Below, piece by piece: positions 45,943 through 55,889 of a stretch of DNA of 64,000 nt; the stretch's first letter is position 1, and the number at the start of each line of letters is the position of its first letter. Location: contig DLRR01000012.1 of NCBI GenBank assembly GCA_002500605.1, positions 124,001 to 188,000 of the forward strand, in the 5' to 3' direction. The stretch comes from Nitrospinaceae bacterium UBA7883. Its GTDB lineage: Bacteria; Nitrospinota_A; UBA7883. The position numbers and the translations under genes were made by a program. Under the pieces are notes generated by a model that made no database searches, was not told where the DNA came from, and saw only the letters and a list, made by a program, of their open reading frames with translations.

Positions 45943-47280
45943 ATGCTTGAAGGATTAAGCCAAAGGTTTGAAGGCGTTGTAAAGCGCCTGCAAGGACTCC
46001 ATAAGCTAACAGAAGAAAACGTGTCCGATGCGATGCGAGAGGTACGCATCGCATTGCTGGAAGCAGATGTAAACATATCCGTGGTAAAGGATTTTATCGC
46101 TAATGTAAAATCTCTGGCTCTAGGTATGGAAACAATTCCTGGTGTGCAACCTGGACAACAAATTGTCAAAATAGTACATGAAAATCTTATCCAAGTTTTA
46201 GGCGGCGACACTGCAAATTTAAATCTGACGGGCCGCGGATCAACAGTAATTCTCATGACCGGCCTACAGGGCTCTGGAAAAACTACAACTACTGCTAAGC
46301 TTGCTGCGATGCTAAAAAAACAAGGGTACAGACCACTGATGGTATCAGCTGACGTCTACCGTCCCGCAGCCATAGAGCAACTCGGAGTATTAGGCGAACA
46401 AATTGATGTGCCTACAATTAAAACCACAACAGATATGAACCCAGAGGAAATAGGAAGAGCCGCGCTTGAAGAAATGACCCAGTTAAACGCTAACGTACTG
46501 TTGGTGGATACGGCAGGTCGTTTGGCAATTGATGAACAAATGATGAATGAGTTAAGCAAATTGAAGGACATCCTCCAACCAAAAGAAATACTTTTTGTAG
46601 CTGACTCTATGACAGGCCAAGATGCAGTAAATACAGCTAGAGCATTTAACGAACAGATTGGCATGACCGGTGTAATACTAACAAAGATGGATGGTGATAT
46701 TAGAGGTGGTGCGGCCCTATCAATCAAGAAAGTTACCGGTACGCCAATTAAATTCATCGGTGTTGGCGAAAAAACCAGTCAGTTTGAGCAGTTTCACCCG
46801 GATAGAATCGCAGGGCGTATTCTTGGTATGGGCGATGTTCTCTCCCTTGTAGAAAAAGCCCAAGAAAATTTAAGCCAAAAGGACGCTGAGAAACAGGCCA
46901 ATAAAGTGCTGACAGCAACCTTCAATCTAAGTGATTTCCTTCAGCAGCTTAAAATGGTTAGAGATATGGGACCTTTGGATCAGCTGATGAAGATGATTCC
47001 TGGGCTAGGAGGGGCTCTAAAGGATGCAGAACTAGACGAGTATGAACTTATACGTACTGAGGCAATTATTAATTCAATGACAATGAAAGAGCGTGGCCAG
47101 CCAGGAATAATTAACAGCTCACGTAAGCGCAGAATTTCCAGAGGTAGTGGAGTTGAAGTGCAAGATGTAAACAAACTCCTAAAGAACTTCCAAAAATCAA
47201 AAAAAATGATGAAAAACCTGACCAAAATGAAAAAAAATAAGGGTAAAATGGATTTTCCATTTGCTGGGATGGAAAATTAG
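45943..47280 (+). CDS. ffh: Signal recognition particle protein Ffh
   Basis: SRP54 GTPase that with 4.5S RNA targets membrane proteins to FtsY. 445 aa. NG domain: Walker A GLQGSGKTTT (about 105-114), DTAGR, and the TKMDGDIRGG motif near 247. The C-terminal M domain is methionine rich (MVRDMGPLDQLMKMIPG, SMTMKERGQP) with the arginine-rich RNA-binding helix near SSRKRRISRGSG. Head of the ffh-rpsP-khpA-rimM-trmD-rplS run. Confidence 0.98.
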   Translation: MLEGLSQRFEGVVKRLQGLHKLTEENVSDAMREVRIALLEADVNISVVKDFIANVKSLALGMETIPGVQPGQQIVKIVHENLIQVLGGDTANLNLTGRGSTVILMTGLQGSGKTTTTAKLAAMLKKQGYRPLMVSADVYRPAAIEQLGVLGEQIDVPTIKTTTDMNPEEIGRAALEEMTQLNANVLLVDTAGRLAIDEQMMNELSKLKDILQPKEILFVADSMTGQDAVNTARAFNEQIGMTGVILTKMDGDIRGGAALSIKKVTGTPIKFIGVGEKTSQFEQFHPDRIAGRILGMGDVLSLVEKAQENLSQKDAEKQANKVLTATFNLSDFLQQLKMVRDMGPLDQLMKMIPGLGGALKDAELDEYELIRTEAIINSMTMKERGQPGIINSSRKRRISRGSGVEVQDVNKLLKNFQKSKKMMKNLTKMKKNKGKMDFPFAGMEN

Positions 47281-47327
47281 TATTTATATTGCTAGTGCAG
47301 TTAATTAATTTATTAGGAGAACTCTAA

Positions 47328-47564
47328 GTGTCAGTTATATTACGACTAACGCGTCGTGGGGCAAAAAAGAAACCATTTTATAGGATTGTTGCTACTGATT
47401 CTCGCAAAGCTCGAGACGGTAAGTTTTTGGAAACATTAGGACGCTATAATCCCCATTTATCAGAAAACCAAGTGAGTTACAAGAAAGAACGAGTTGATTA
47501 TTGGCTTAGCGAGGGGGCAACGGTATCTGACACCGTAAAAAGTATCCTTAAAAAAGGCCTGTGA
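47328..47564 (+). CDS. rpsP: 30S ribosomal protein S16
   Basis: 78 aa, full length, starting at a GTG with AGGAG upstream. It has the family N-terminus VILRLTRRGAKKKPFYRIV and the GRYNPH segment. It binds 16S rRNA early in 30S assembly. Position between ffh and khpA is conserved in bacteria. Confidence 0.98.
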   Translation: MSVILRLTRRGAKKKPFYRIVATDSRKARDGKFLETLGRYNPHLSENQVSYKKERVDYWLSEGATVSDTVKSILKKGL

Positions 47565-47595
47565 TCATGGTATTTTTTGTTAAAGGAGACTATTC

Positions 47596-47826
47596 ATGAA
47601 ATCACTCTTAAATCATATGGTGATAGAGTTGGTTGATTTTCCAGAACAAATTAGTATAGAAGAAATGTCGGGAGATAAGGTAACAACGCTTGAGTTAAAG
47701 GTAGCTCAAGACGATTTAGGGAAAGTGATTGGAAGGCGGGGCAGAACGGCCATGGCAATGCGAATAATACTTTCCGCAGCTGCCGCCAAACAAAGGAAAA
47801 GGGCTGTGCTAGAAATAATGGACTAA
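47596..47826 (+). CDS. khpA: KH-domain RNA-binding protein KhpA
   Basis: 76 aa single KH domain with GxxG in IGRRGRTA (about 51-58). Small RNA chaperone-like protein, sometimes annotated YlqC; it acts with KhpB (Jag) on small RNAs in Gram-positives. AAGGAGA precedes the ATG. Typical neighbour of rpsP and rimM. Confidence 0.95.
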   Translation: MKSLLNHMVIELVDFPEQISIEEMSGDKVTTLELKVAQDDLGKVIGRRGRTAMAMRIILSAAAAKQRKRAVLEIMD

Positions 47827-47953
47827 AGTTTATGACGGTCTCTTCAGTCGTAGCTTCCACCAGCCACAAACACTGGTTTTCATGCATATTTTATAATAAT
47901 TCTGATAATCCCGCCGTGTTTTAATAGACTTAAATTTTATCCAAGGATGCGTC

Positions 47954-48472
47954 ATGAAAATTATAAAAATCGCCATAGCCAGGATACACCGAAATCATGG
48001 AGTTTCTGGCGAAATTAGGGTTAAGCCATTCTTTGGCGAGGCTTTAATGAAAAATTTAGTTGGTAGCGAAGTTGAGTTATCATCTGATAGAACTGGTGAA
48101 TCATTCTATCTACTGCTCGATTCTATCCGTCAAGGAGGTAGGACACTCCTAGCTAAATTTGTTGGAATCGACTCGCCGGAAGAAGCTCACAAACTGATTG
48201 ATATGGTTATCATCGCTCCCCGGAATCAATTGCCAAACCTTCCCGAAGGTCAGTATTACCTTGAGGAAATTATAGGACTTGATGTAATTAGAACCAACGG
48301 GAAAAGAATTGGGTCGTTAAAGGGGTTTTTCTCCGCTGGAGAAAAAGATGTGTGGGAAATTGTTACTGATGAAGGGGACGAGCTATTATTTCCTTGCATC
48401 CCTGAAGTTCTAAAAAGTGTTGATCTAGAAAAAAGACTAATTATAGTTGAACCAATGGAGATGGATGAATGA
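47954..48472 (+). CDS. rimM: Ribosome maturation factor RimM
   Basis: Factor for the late stages of 30S (head) assembly that contacts S19. 172 aa: an N-terminal beta-barrel (GVSGEIRVKPF, about 18-28) and a PRC-barrel C-terminal domain (YYLEEIIGLDV, then GEKDVWEIV). Its stop overlaps the trmD start (ATGA). Confidence 0.96.
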   Translation: MKIIKIAIARIHRNHGVSGEIRVKPFFGEALMKNLVGSEVELSSDRTGESFYLLLDSIRQGGRTLLAKFVGIDSPEEAHKLIDMVIIAPRNQLPNLPEGQYYLEEIIGLDVIRTNGKRIGSLKGFFSAGEKDVWEIVTDEGDELLFPCIPEVLKSVDLEKRLIIVEPMEMDE

Positions 48473-49200
48473 GGTTTGATGTTATAACTACATTCCCTCA
48501 GATGTTTAAGGGCCCGATGGATGAGTCTATTTTAAAAAGGGCCAAAAATACTGGAAAGATACAAATATACATCCACGATCTACGTGATTGGACTAACGAC
48601 AAGCATAGAATTACCGATGATTACCCTTACGGAGGCGGACCTGGAATGGTGATGAAGGTTGAACCAGTAGCCAAAGCTGTCGAGCAATTGAAGAGGGAAA
48701 CCACAGGTTCCAAGGTTGCTCTTATGACGCCACAAGGAAATCCATTTAACCATACTGTGGCTTTGGAACTTATGAACCTTTCGGGAATGATTATTATTTG
48801 TGGTCGGTATGAAGGTGTGGATGAGCGTATTCGGCAAAACTATTGTGATATGGAAATCTCAATTGGTGATTTTGTTTTGACTGGCGGAGAAATACCGGCT
48901 ATGGCGATTATTGATGCTCTTACACGACTAAAACCAGGGGTATTAGGGTCAGATAAATCGACAAGTGAGGAGTCACATAGTTGTGGGCTTCTAGAATATC
49001 CACAATACACTAGACCCGCAGATTATGATGGGCTAACCGTACCAGATGTTCTGCTATCTGGCAACCATGCTGAAATCACGGCATGGCGCAGAAGTCAATC
49101 AATCGAAAGAACAGCAATACGACGCCCCGATTTATTAAAAAAATCAAACCTCAGCAATGAGGAATTAGATAGAATCATTAATAAATACGATAAACCTTAG
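48469..49200 (+). CDS. trmD: tRNA (guanine-N1)-methyltransferase
   Basis: SPOUT enzyme making m1G37 in tRNA with SAM. 243 aa. Signature residues: DYPYGGGPGMVMKVEP (about 53-68), LTGGEIPAMAIIDA (about 140) and the trefoil-knot CGRYEGVDERI (about 109). Translation is coupled to rimM by a four-base overlap. Confidence 0.98.
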   Translation: MRFDVITTFPQMFKGPMDESILKRAKNTGKIQIYIHDLRDWTNDKHRITDDYPYGGGPGMVMKVEPVAKAVEQLKRETTGSKVALMTPQGNPFNHTVALELMNLSGMIIICGRYEGVDERIRQNYCDMEISIGDFVLTGGEIPAMAIIDALTRLKPGVLGSDKSTSEESHSCGLLEYPQYTRPADYDGLTVPDVLLSGNHAEITAWRRSQSIERTAIRRPDLLKKSNLSNEELDRIINKYDKP

Positions 49201-49355
49201 TAATGACAGTGATCAATGGTAGAACCGCTGTTAGTTTATTCCAACCAGTTTAGACTGATTACTCTTTTTTAAATAAATTGAACTGTTATTATCTTTTGGT
49301 TATCTAGATAATAATTAGATCTAAAAATATTTGCCTAATTAAAAAATACAAAGAG

Positions 49356-49943
49356 ATGTCCAAAAAAGAAGATTCCTACCCAGCAACAACTGGTCGGCCA
49401 GAACTAGCTATAGGCCTTGTTCATAACCCGGTTGTTAACAAATACGGAGAAACTGTTACCAGCTCTATTACTACCATTGATGTCCACGACATGGCTAGAA
49501 TGTGCAAAACATTTGATATTTCGGCCCTTTATGTTGTAACACCACTAAAGTCTCACCAGCGGCTTGTAGAAAGAGTAGCTAAACACTGGACCAGCGGCTT
49601 TGGTGCAGAGTACAATCCTAGTAGAAAAAAAGCACTCGGTCTGGTAAAAGTTGTTGACAGTATTGATGATATGCTTAATAATTTCTCTTCCGAAGGTCGT
49701 GCTTACCTGCTAATAGCTACAAGCGGAAGGGGTGGAGACAAGGTGTTTTCATTCCCCGAAGTGAGAAATGCTATTTGGGAAACTGGTAGAGCGGTACTTT
49801 TATTTGGCACAGCTCATGGACTTGCAGGTTCAGTGATAGGCAGAGCAAATATGTTGCTGGAACCTATACGTGGGGTAAGTGATTATAATCACCTACCAGT
49901 AAGAGCAGCAGTAGCAATAATTTTGGATCGTTTGCTGAGCTGA
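49356..49943 (+). CDS. SPOUT-fold RNA methyltransferase (COG4752 type)
   Basis: 195 aa, related to the domain often fused to or encoded beside TrmD (PF09936). Features are GLVHNPVVNKYGE near the N-terminus, YVVTPLKSHQRL, and the cofactor loop LLFGTAHGLAGSVI (about 148-161). Placed between trmD and rplS, a conserved location. The modified nucleotide is not known, so no gene symbol is given. Confidence 0.88.
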   Translation: MSKKEDSYPATTGRPELAIGLVHNPVVNKYGETVTSSITTIDVHDMARMCKTFDISALYVVTPLKSHQRLVERVAKHWTSGFGAEYNPSRKKALGLVKVVDSIDDMLNNFSSEGRAYLLIATSGRGGDKVFSFPEVRNAIWETGRAVLLFGTAHGLAGSVIGRANMLLEPIRGVSDYNHLPVRAAVAIILDRLLS

Positions 49944-50041
49944 ATACCACCATGTGGTTATTATCTAGGTCGGTTTGAATTTGCCAGCAACCTAGAAACA
50001 AAAATAATTTTGTATTATCATAATTAAGGTTTGAATGAAAA

Positions 50042-50389
50042 ATGTCTGAGACTGCTATTGAATATGTTGAAAGCAAGTATTTGAAAAAGTCTGTCCCACA
50101 GTTTCGCATCGGAGATACAGTTAAGGTCCATATGCGTGTTGTTGAAGGAGAGAAGGAGCGTATCCAAATAGTTGAGGGTGTGGTAATCTCCAGGAAACAC
50201 AACGACTTAAGAGAGACATTTACTGTACGGAAAACATCATCCGGTATAGGAGTAGAACGGACTTTCCCTTTACATTCACCTAGGGTAGAAAAGGTGGAAG
50301 TTATGCGCAGCGGTAAAGTTCGGCGTGCAAAGCTATATTTTCTAAGAAAGAGAAAGGGTAAAGCAGCTAGACTAGTTGAGCGCCGCTAA
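50042..50389 (+). CDS. rplS: 50S ribosomal protein L19
   Basis: 115 aa, standard L19: FRIGDTVKVHMRVVEGEKER near the N-terminus, then the EGVVISRK and ERTFPLHSP segments and a basic C-terminus ending RKRKGKAARLVERR. Sits at the 30S/50S interface. Last gene of the ffh-rplS group. Confidence 0.98.
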   Translation: MSETAIEYVESKYLKKSVPQFRIGDTVKVHMRVVEGEKERIQIVEGVVISRKHNDLRETFTVRKTSSGIGVERTFPLHSPRVEKVEVMRSGKVRRAKLYFLRKRKGKAARLVERR

Positions 50390-50502
50390 TTACCCATACA
50401 TGTTTACACTATTGGGTTGATGAGTATACACTGATCAAAAAATCAGGCAGGACTATTGTATTTCATGTCTAGCTGCCCAAAACTTTATGAAATCTCGGAC
50501 CC

Positions 50503-52677
50503 ATGACCACTACTGTCGCCAAAAACAAAACCAAACTTTTGGGGAAATTACGAAAATATAGCATCTACTCTGTTATCCTATCATTCTTACTTCTTATCGC
50601 TGTAATCCTGTATATCAGTCCAAAGCTAATAGAAACAAAAAATTTTAAAGAGCTAGTTGAAAAAAGCGTTTCTGCCAGTTTGGGCCTTGCAGTTAAGGCT
50701 GAAGTAATTAGTTTTTCTATTATTACGGGTCCTCAAGTTGCTCTTACAAATGTTGTTGTTAGTAGAAAAAAAAGCACCGTATTCACAGCAAAAAAAATGT
50801 ATGCAAAAGCTAGTTTTGTTGATTTATTGTTCGGCTCAATAAAAATTAAAAAACTCTTGCTTGATTACCCACAGATTAGCTTGATAAAAGGGGAAGATGG
50901 ATTAATCAGATTACCTCTTTTAGGACAAGAAAATCAAAATGCTACTGACATAACTGCTCTGGCTACAGCAGCTATTGCCTCTCTAGATTTTGTTTCAATG
51001 AGAGGTGGGTCAATCAACTGGATAGATCGCAGTGTACAAGAAGAGCCTATCTCATTAAAACTAAGTAACTGTACGCTGAAATTCAACAGGGATAAGGACT
51101 CGGAGAACTTAACAACAACAATCTCTGGCGTGATTGATGTTGGAGCAAATCGTGCTGACTTTAAAGGTAATATGATAATAGCCCTTGAAGAAATAACAGT
51201 TCCTAGCCTTACATTACAGTTTGGTCAATCTTATTTTCAACTGAGCGGAAAGTTAAAGAATTATTTAACTGGAAAGCCCGAGGTTGATGCCAAGCTTTCA
51301 TCCAATGTCAACATGAGTGACCTTGTTTCTTATACTACTTTCTTTGATGATGTTGAAGAAGAAGGGTTTTTAACAAGCACTGTTTGGGCAAAGCAAAACA
51401 GTAAAAGTAAGGAATTTAGAGTAAACGGATCGATCCTGTTTCATGATACTACTTTCAAACTGCCGATATTCCATGGGATCTTTGAAAAGTGTAATGGCAG
51501 TTTTGAATTTGAAGACAATAGAATATCTATTAAGAATGGTAAAGGTAAATTTGGTGGATCACCATTCAACCTTACTGGAGAAGTGTTATTGGGCAAACAA
51601 AATAAATACACACTAAATGTTATGTCCGAAAACCTGGCTTTAAAGGATATTTTCGGCCCACCACCAGCTATTGACAAATTAGTTGTTGACGTGAGAAAAA
51701 ATTTAACTGGTCAAATACTTCAAGCAAAGGAAAAGAAAAGTGCCCTCGCTACATCCGTAGAAAATGGTAATGAAAATGGTGATTTGATCTCCCATAATGG
51801 CAACAGCATTATGGGTGGGGACTGGAACATCGAAATCAGTTCGAAACAAGGTAGCTTTGGTCGGCTAAAATACCAAGATCTTGACAGCAGAATTTTATAT
51901 AAAAAAAATAGATACCATATCGAGCCATTCACTTTCAATGCTTTGGGCGGAAGATGGTCATGGATTGCTAATATAGAAAAAATACCGAAATCAAGTAGAA
52001 TTGAATCATCTATTGAAATTTCCGAGATGAACTTGAGCAAATATTTCGAGGAAATAACACTATCAAAACCTGTTGTTACTGGAACATTGGATTTAATCGG
52101 AAATGTATCTGGCAATGGGCTCAGATGGAATGAGATAAAAAAAACTCTAGACGGACATATCGAGGCCCGAACTGGAAAAGGAGTTTTCCACAGGTTTCCA
52201 GTTCTATCAAAGATTTTTGCTTTACTAAACATATCACAATATTTTAAACTTAGAACTCCAGATCTAAGTGCTGACGGGATGCCATTTGATAGTGTGACTG
52301 CCACGATATCGATTCTTAAAGGTCTTGCCAGCACCGAGAATCTTGATGTTCGTTCCGAGGCAATGCGCATTTCAGGTGTTGGGGATTACCATGTTGCTAG
52401 CAGTCTGGTAGACATGAAAATTGGCATAATGCCATTTATCACTATAGACAGGGTCATAAGTTCTGTGCCCGTTGTTGGAGAAGTGCTAACTGGGGAAAAT
52501 AAAAGCCTTATTACCAGTTATTACTTGGTTAAAGGGGCAGCAAAAAACCCAGAGGTGACGGCTATACCGGTGGAGTCGATTGGCATTGGCATTTTTAGTA
52601 TAATTCAGAGAATTTTGGAATTGCCTGTCACTATAATTGACAAAGCAATAGATAGGATAAAGCAAAATGGTAATTGA
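50503..52677 (+). CDS. AsmA-family envelope protein
   Basis: 724 aa inner-membrane-anchored periplasmic protein. One N-terminal membrane segment (about 20-42, SVILSFLLLIAVILYISP) is followed by an AsmA N-terminal region and extended beta-rich repeats; the C-terminal part (GTLDLIGNVSGNG, SADGMPFDSVTA) matches the AsmA_2 region. Members of this superfamily bridge the membranes and are implicated in phospholipid transport to the outer membrane. It overlaps the next gene, a probable phospholipid methyltransferase, by 11 bases, which fits a lipid-related role. Confidence 0.86.
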   Translation: MTTTVAKNKTKLLGKLRKYSIYSVILSFLLLIAVILYISPKLIETKNFKELVEKSVSASLGLAVKAEVISFSIITGPQVALTNVVVSRKKSTVFTAKKMYAKASFVDLLFGSIKIKKLLLDYPQISLIKGEDGLIRLPLLGQENQNATDITALATAAIASLDFVSMRGGSINWIDRSVQEEPISLKLSNCTLKFNRDKDSENLTTTISGVIDVGANRADFKGNMIIALEEITVPSLTLQFGQSYFQLSGKLKNYLTGKPEVDAKLSSNVNMSDLVSYTTFFDDVEEEGFLTSTVWAKQNSKSKEFRVNGSILFHDTTFKLPIFHGIFEKCNGSFEFEDNRISIKNGKGKFGGSPFNLTGEVLLGKQNKYTLNVMSENLALKDIFGPPPAIDKLVVDVRKNLTGQILQAKEKKSALATSVENGNENGDLISHNGNSIMGGDWNIEISSKQGSFGRLKYQDLDSRILYKKNRYHIEPFTFNALGGRWSWIANIEKIPKSSRIESSIEISEMNLSKYFEEITLSKPVVTGTLDLIGNVSGNGLRWNEIKKTLDGHIEARTGKGVFHRFPVLSKIFALLNISQYFKLRTPDLSADGMPFDSVTATISILKGLASTENLDVRSEAMRISGVGDYHVASSLVDMKIGIMPFITIDRVISSVPVVGEVLTGENKSLITSYYLVKGAAKNPEVTAIPVESIGIGIFSIIQRILELPVTIIDKAIDRIKQNGN

Positions 52678-53332
52678 GATTAAAAACCCTGACAATGGTA
52701 GTTTACTTAAAAAAGACGAACTTATGGAGTTCTATCATAACCACTCCAATCTATACGACCTGCTCTTCAAACCGTTCTTTCAGCCACGGCAAAAAAAGGC
52801 GATTGGATATCACGATTTTATGCCAGGTGAAAGGATTCTTGATGTCGGCGTGGGTACAGGGTTATCTTTAGATCTTTATCCCAGTTTCTGCGAAGTTATT
52901 GGAATTGACCTCTCCAAAAGCATGTTACGTCTAGCGGAAAGAAAAGTTGAAAAACTTGGACTCACAAACGTTACACTTTATGAGATGGATGCATGCAACC
53001 TCAAGTTTGATGAAAATTCATTCGATTATGTCGTAGCAACACATATAGTAAACGTAGTACATGAACCAGCCAGAGTGATTGACGAAATGAGACGAGTGGC
53101 CAAACCAAGTGGTAGTCTGGTAATAGTAAATCACTTTGTTTCATCCAATCCCATTATGGCCAAAGTGGAAAATTTGCTTGAACCAGTGTTCCAAAAAGTA
53201 GGATGGCGTGTAAACCATACTTATGAAGATTTTATCCACTTGACCAACCTCTCAGTCATGCATATAGATAAACTAAACAAAATTGATCTGTGGAAAATTA
53301 TTCACGCTAGTAACAACAAGGGCCATTGCTGA
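52667..53332 (+). CDS. SAM-dependent methyltransferase, probably phosphatidylethanolamine N-methyltransferase (PmtA-like)
   Basis: 221 aa class I methyltransferase. The SAM loop is ILDVGVGTGLSL (about 56-67), with acidic GIDLSKSML (82-90) and the post-II motif ATHIVNVVHEP. The N-terminal YDLLFKPFFQPRQKKAI resembles the membrane-association region of PmtA proteins, which methylate phosphatidylethanolamine toward phosphatidylcholine. Ubiquinone/menaquinone methyltransferases are a possible alternative. Flanked by AsmA and DUF3108 genes with overlaps on both sides. Confidence 0.78.
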   Translation: MVIEIKNPDNGSLLKKDELMEFYHNHSNLYDLLFKPFFQPRQKKAIGYHDFMPGERILDVGVGTGLSLDLYPSFCEVIGIDLSKSMLRLAERKVEKLGLTNVTLYEMDACNLKFDENSFDYVVATHIVNVVHEPARVIDEMRRVAKPSGSLVIVNHFVSSNPIMAKVENLLEPVFQKVGWRVNHTYEDFIHLTNLSVMHIDKLNKIDLWKIIHASNNKGHC

Positions 53333-54192
53333 GTTCGACACGTTTTGTAGCAACTCGATTCTACCAATTGGTGCCAAAGAGGCTCCGTTTGGCTCGTTTT
53401 ATAACCTTGGCAGCATCAACGATACTTTGCTTAAACTTCTCATTTCAAACACATGCCGCTACAAATCTTCCGTTCGTGTTAGGTGAAAAAGCTATCTATG
53501 ACATTTCATGGTTCGGAATAATTGGAGGAGAAGGCACCTTACATATTAAGAAAAATTTTAGTTATATGAATAACGAAATATATGAAATTGATATAAACGG
53601 TGTATCTGTCGGATGGGTTAGAGACTTGTACAAGGTTGATGATCACGCTTTTTCATATTTTGATATAAAAAATAAATATAGTCACCGAGCAGAAATTCAA
53701 ATATCAGAAGGGTCTTATAAAAAAGTAAAAGTTATTGAGTTTGACCACAAAAATCTAACTGCTACATACAGACAAAACGACTCCCCTCCAGAAACTTTTG
53801 AGATTGAATACGGCAGCCAAGACTCTTTTTCTGCTCTCTACGCATTAAGAACAATGCATCATAAACTCAAGGTTGGTAAATCGATTTCACTGCCACTGTT
53901 TGAAGACAAGAAAAAATACGATTTGGAAGTTAGGGTCCTCCGCAAAGAAAGGTTACACCTTCCACAAGGGATGATAGACACTATAGTAATCCAACCCATG
54001 CTAAAGACTGAAGGAGTTTTTCGACGCAAAGGGAAATTGACAATTTGGCTTGTTGACAATTACAGTCTGCTACCTATTAGAATAAAGACAAAAATCCTGA
54101 TTGGCTCGTTTGTTGCGAATCTAAAGGAGTATGATGGGATTGAGTTGTCATTCATACCATATGCTAACCCTGCAAAGGGGAAAGATAAGTAA
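53326..54192 (+). CDS. Secreted DUF3108-domain protein
   Basis: 288 aa. A signal peptide ends at THA-AT (about residue 44), then the DUF3108 beta-sheet domain: GEKAIYDISWFGIIGGEG near the start, and the C-terminal strand pattern IWLVDNYSLLPIRIKTKILIG, here split as WLVDNYS and PIRIKTK. It starts at a TTG overlapping the previous gene by seven bases. Function unknown; probably periplasmic or outer-membrane associated. Confidence 0.85.
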   Translation: MLSSTRFVATRFYQLVPKRLRLARFITLAASTILCLNFSFQTHAATNLPFVLGEKAIYDISWFGIIGGEGTLHIKKNFSYMNNEIYEIDINGVSVGWVRDLYKVDDHAFSYFDIKNKYSHRAEIQISEGSYKKVKVIEFDHKNLTATYRQNDSPPETFEIEYGSQDSFSALYALRTMHHKLKVGKSISLPLFEDKKKYDLEVRVLRKERLHLPQGMIDTIVIQPMLKTEGVFRRKGKLTIWLVDNYSLLPIRIKTKILIGSFVANLKEYDGIELSFIPYANPAKGKDK

Positions 54193-55871
54193 TGGTCCAA
54201 TCGATTAGGGTAACGTTAGCTCAGTTAAACCTTGTTGTCGGTGATCTGTCGTATAACAGTCTCAAGATAATATCTGGAATTAACACTGCTAGGAAATTAG
54301 GTTCTCAAATAGTTGTCTTTCCGGAGCTATCTATATCTGGGTATCCGCCAGAAGACCTGCTTACAAAAAACTCATTTGTCAAGCGTTGTGACGATGCATT
54401 GTATTGCATTGCAGAAAAAGTTACTGACATTGTAGTAATTTTGGGATCGCCTGTTAACATGAACGGGGTAGTAAACGCAGCCATTACTATATGCAACAGA
54501 GAAGTTGTTTGCAAAAACACAAAAATAGCCTTACCAAACTATGGGGTTTTTGATGAACGAAGGTACTTTGCACCGGGCAAAGGCGGTCCATTAGTAAAGG
54601 TAAACGACGCAATTGTTGGAATTTCTGTATGTGAGGATATGTGGGTTGAAAACTCCATACTAAAGGACCAAGGCCAAACAGGAGTAAATCTTTTCATAAA
54701 CATTTCTTCGTCTCCTTATCGGTTAGGGGCAGATAACGAAAGAACTAAGATAGCGGCTCAATGGTCGTCTAGCTATGCAGCACCTTTACTCTATTGCAAC
54801 CTCATAGGAGGTCAAGATGAATTGGTATTTGATGGTGGCTCATTTATCACTAACGATAAGGGTAATGTCGTAGCAAAAGCAGCCTCCTTTAAGGAAGATT
54901 TTTTAACAATGGACATCCCATTTGCTCTCCGTAGCACATCTGTTAATAATGCCAGAGAAATTGTAATTTCTAACTCAAACTTGCCACGCATTGATCCCCC
55001 CCCCAATTGTGCATCCCTAGATGAGGATGAGGAAGTATATAATGCTCTCGCTTTAGGTTTATCCGACTATGTTGAGAAAAATAGATTTAAGGGTGTTGTA
55101 ATAGCTCTCTCGGGCGGTATCGACTCAGCTCTCACTACAATGATTGCTACTGACGCTTTAGGCCCAGAACGTGTACATGTGATAATAATGCCGTCCCACT
55201 ACTCCTCTGAGGAGTCAATATCAGATTCAGTCAAAATGGCTAAAAACTTAAAAGTAGAACTCTTAAATCTACCCATATCCAGTCTGATGAACTGCTTTGA
55301 ACAAACATTAAGCAATGTTTTCAAAGGGAAACAACAGGACGTGACGGAAGAAAATATTCAGGCGCGTATTAGGGGTAACCTAGTCATGGCGCTGTCAAAC
55401 AAGTTTGGATGGCTAGCGTTAGCTACGGGAAATAAAAGTGAAATGGCCGTAGGTTATTGCACTCTTTATGGTGACATGGTAGGCGGCTTTGCTATAATAA
55501 AGGATCTTTTTAAAAGCCGAGTATACAAGCTATGTCAGTGGAGGAATGAGCAAGAAGGTTGGGATATTATTCCAAAAAGCATCATAGAAAAAGCTCCTTC
55601 CGCTGAGTTGAGACCTGGCCAATTTGATACTGATTCACTTCCCCCATACAATGTTTTAGACCCCATACTTTTGGAGTATATTGAAAAAGAGAAGGGAATT
55701 GATGACATTGTACACCTAGGTTACGAGAGAAGCTTAGTTACTAAAATTATCACTATGGTAGACAAGTCAGAGTACAAACGCAGGCAGGGTCCTATCGGTG
55801 TAAAGATTACCTCTAAAGCTTTTGGCCGTGATAGAAGATTACCGATAACGTGTGGGTATACAGATAAGTAG
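54192..55871 (+). CDS. nadE: Glutamine-dependent NAD+ synthetase
   Basis: Final step of NAD synthesis (NaAD to NAD) using ammonia from glutamine. 559 aa in two domains: N-terminal nitrilase-like amidase with the catalytic triad Glu in FPELSISGY (about 43), Lys in KNTKIALPN (about 111) and Cys in ISVCEDMW (about 146), then the ATP-pyrophosphatase synthetase with ALSGGIDSALT (about 304-314) and ATGNKSE. The ATG overlaps the previous stop codon by one base. NadC at 10219 is the other NAD gene here. Confidence 0.97.
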   Translation: MVQSIRVTLAQLNLVVGDLSYNSLKIISGINTARKLGSQIVVFPELSISGYPPEDLLTKNSFVKRCDDALYCIAEKVTDIVVILGSPVNMNGVVNAAITICNREVVCKNTKIALPNYGVFDERRYFAPGKGGPLVKVNDAIVGISVCEDMWVENSILKDQGQTGVNLFINISSSPYRLGADNERTKIAAQWSSSYAAPLLYCNLIGGQDELVFDGGSFITNDKGNVVAKAASFKEDFLTMDIPFALRSTSVNNAREIVISNSNLPRIDPPPNCASLDEDEEVYNALALGLSDYVEKNRFKGVVIALSGGIDSALTTMIATDALGPERVHVIIMPSHYSSEESISDSVKMAKNLKVELLNLPISSLMNCFEQTLSNVFKGKQQDVTEENIQARIRGNLVMALSNKFGWLALATGNKSEMAVGYCTLYGDMVGGFAIIKDLFKSRVYKLCQWRNEQEGWDIIPKSIIEKAPSAELRPGQFDTDSLPPYNVLDPILLEYIEKEKGIDDIVHLGYERSLVTKIITMVDKSEYKRRQGPIGVKITSKAFGRDRRLPITCGYTDK

Positions 55872-55889
55872 TTTTTAAGAGAGGCTATA

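Noticed and set aside
47850..47880. Terminator after khpA (ACCAG/CTGGT then TTTT)
   Set aside because: Five-base stem, nine-base loop and a short T-run; it would also separate khpA from rimM, which are usually co-transcribed.
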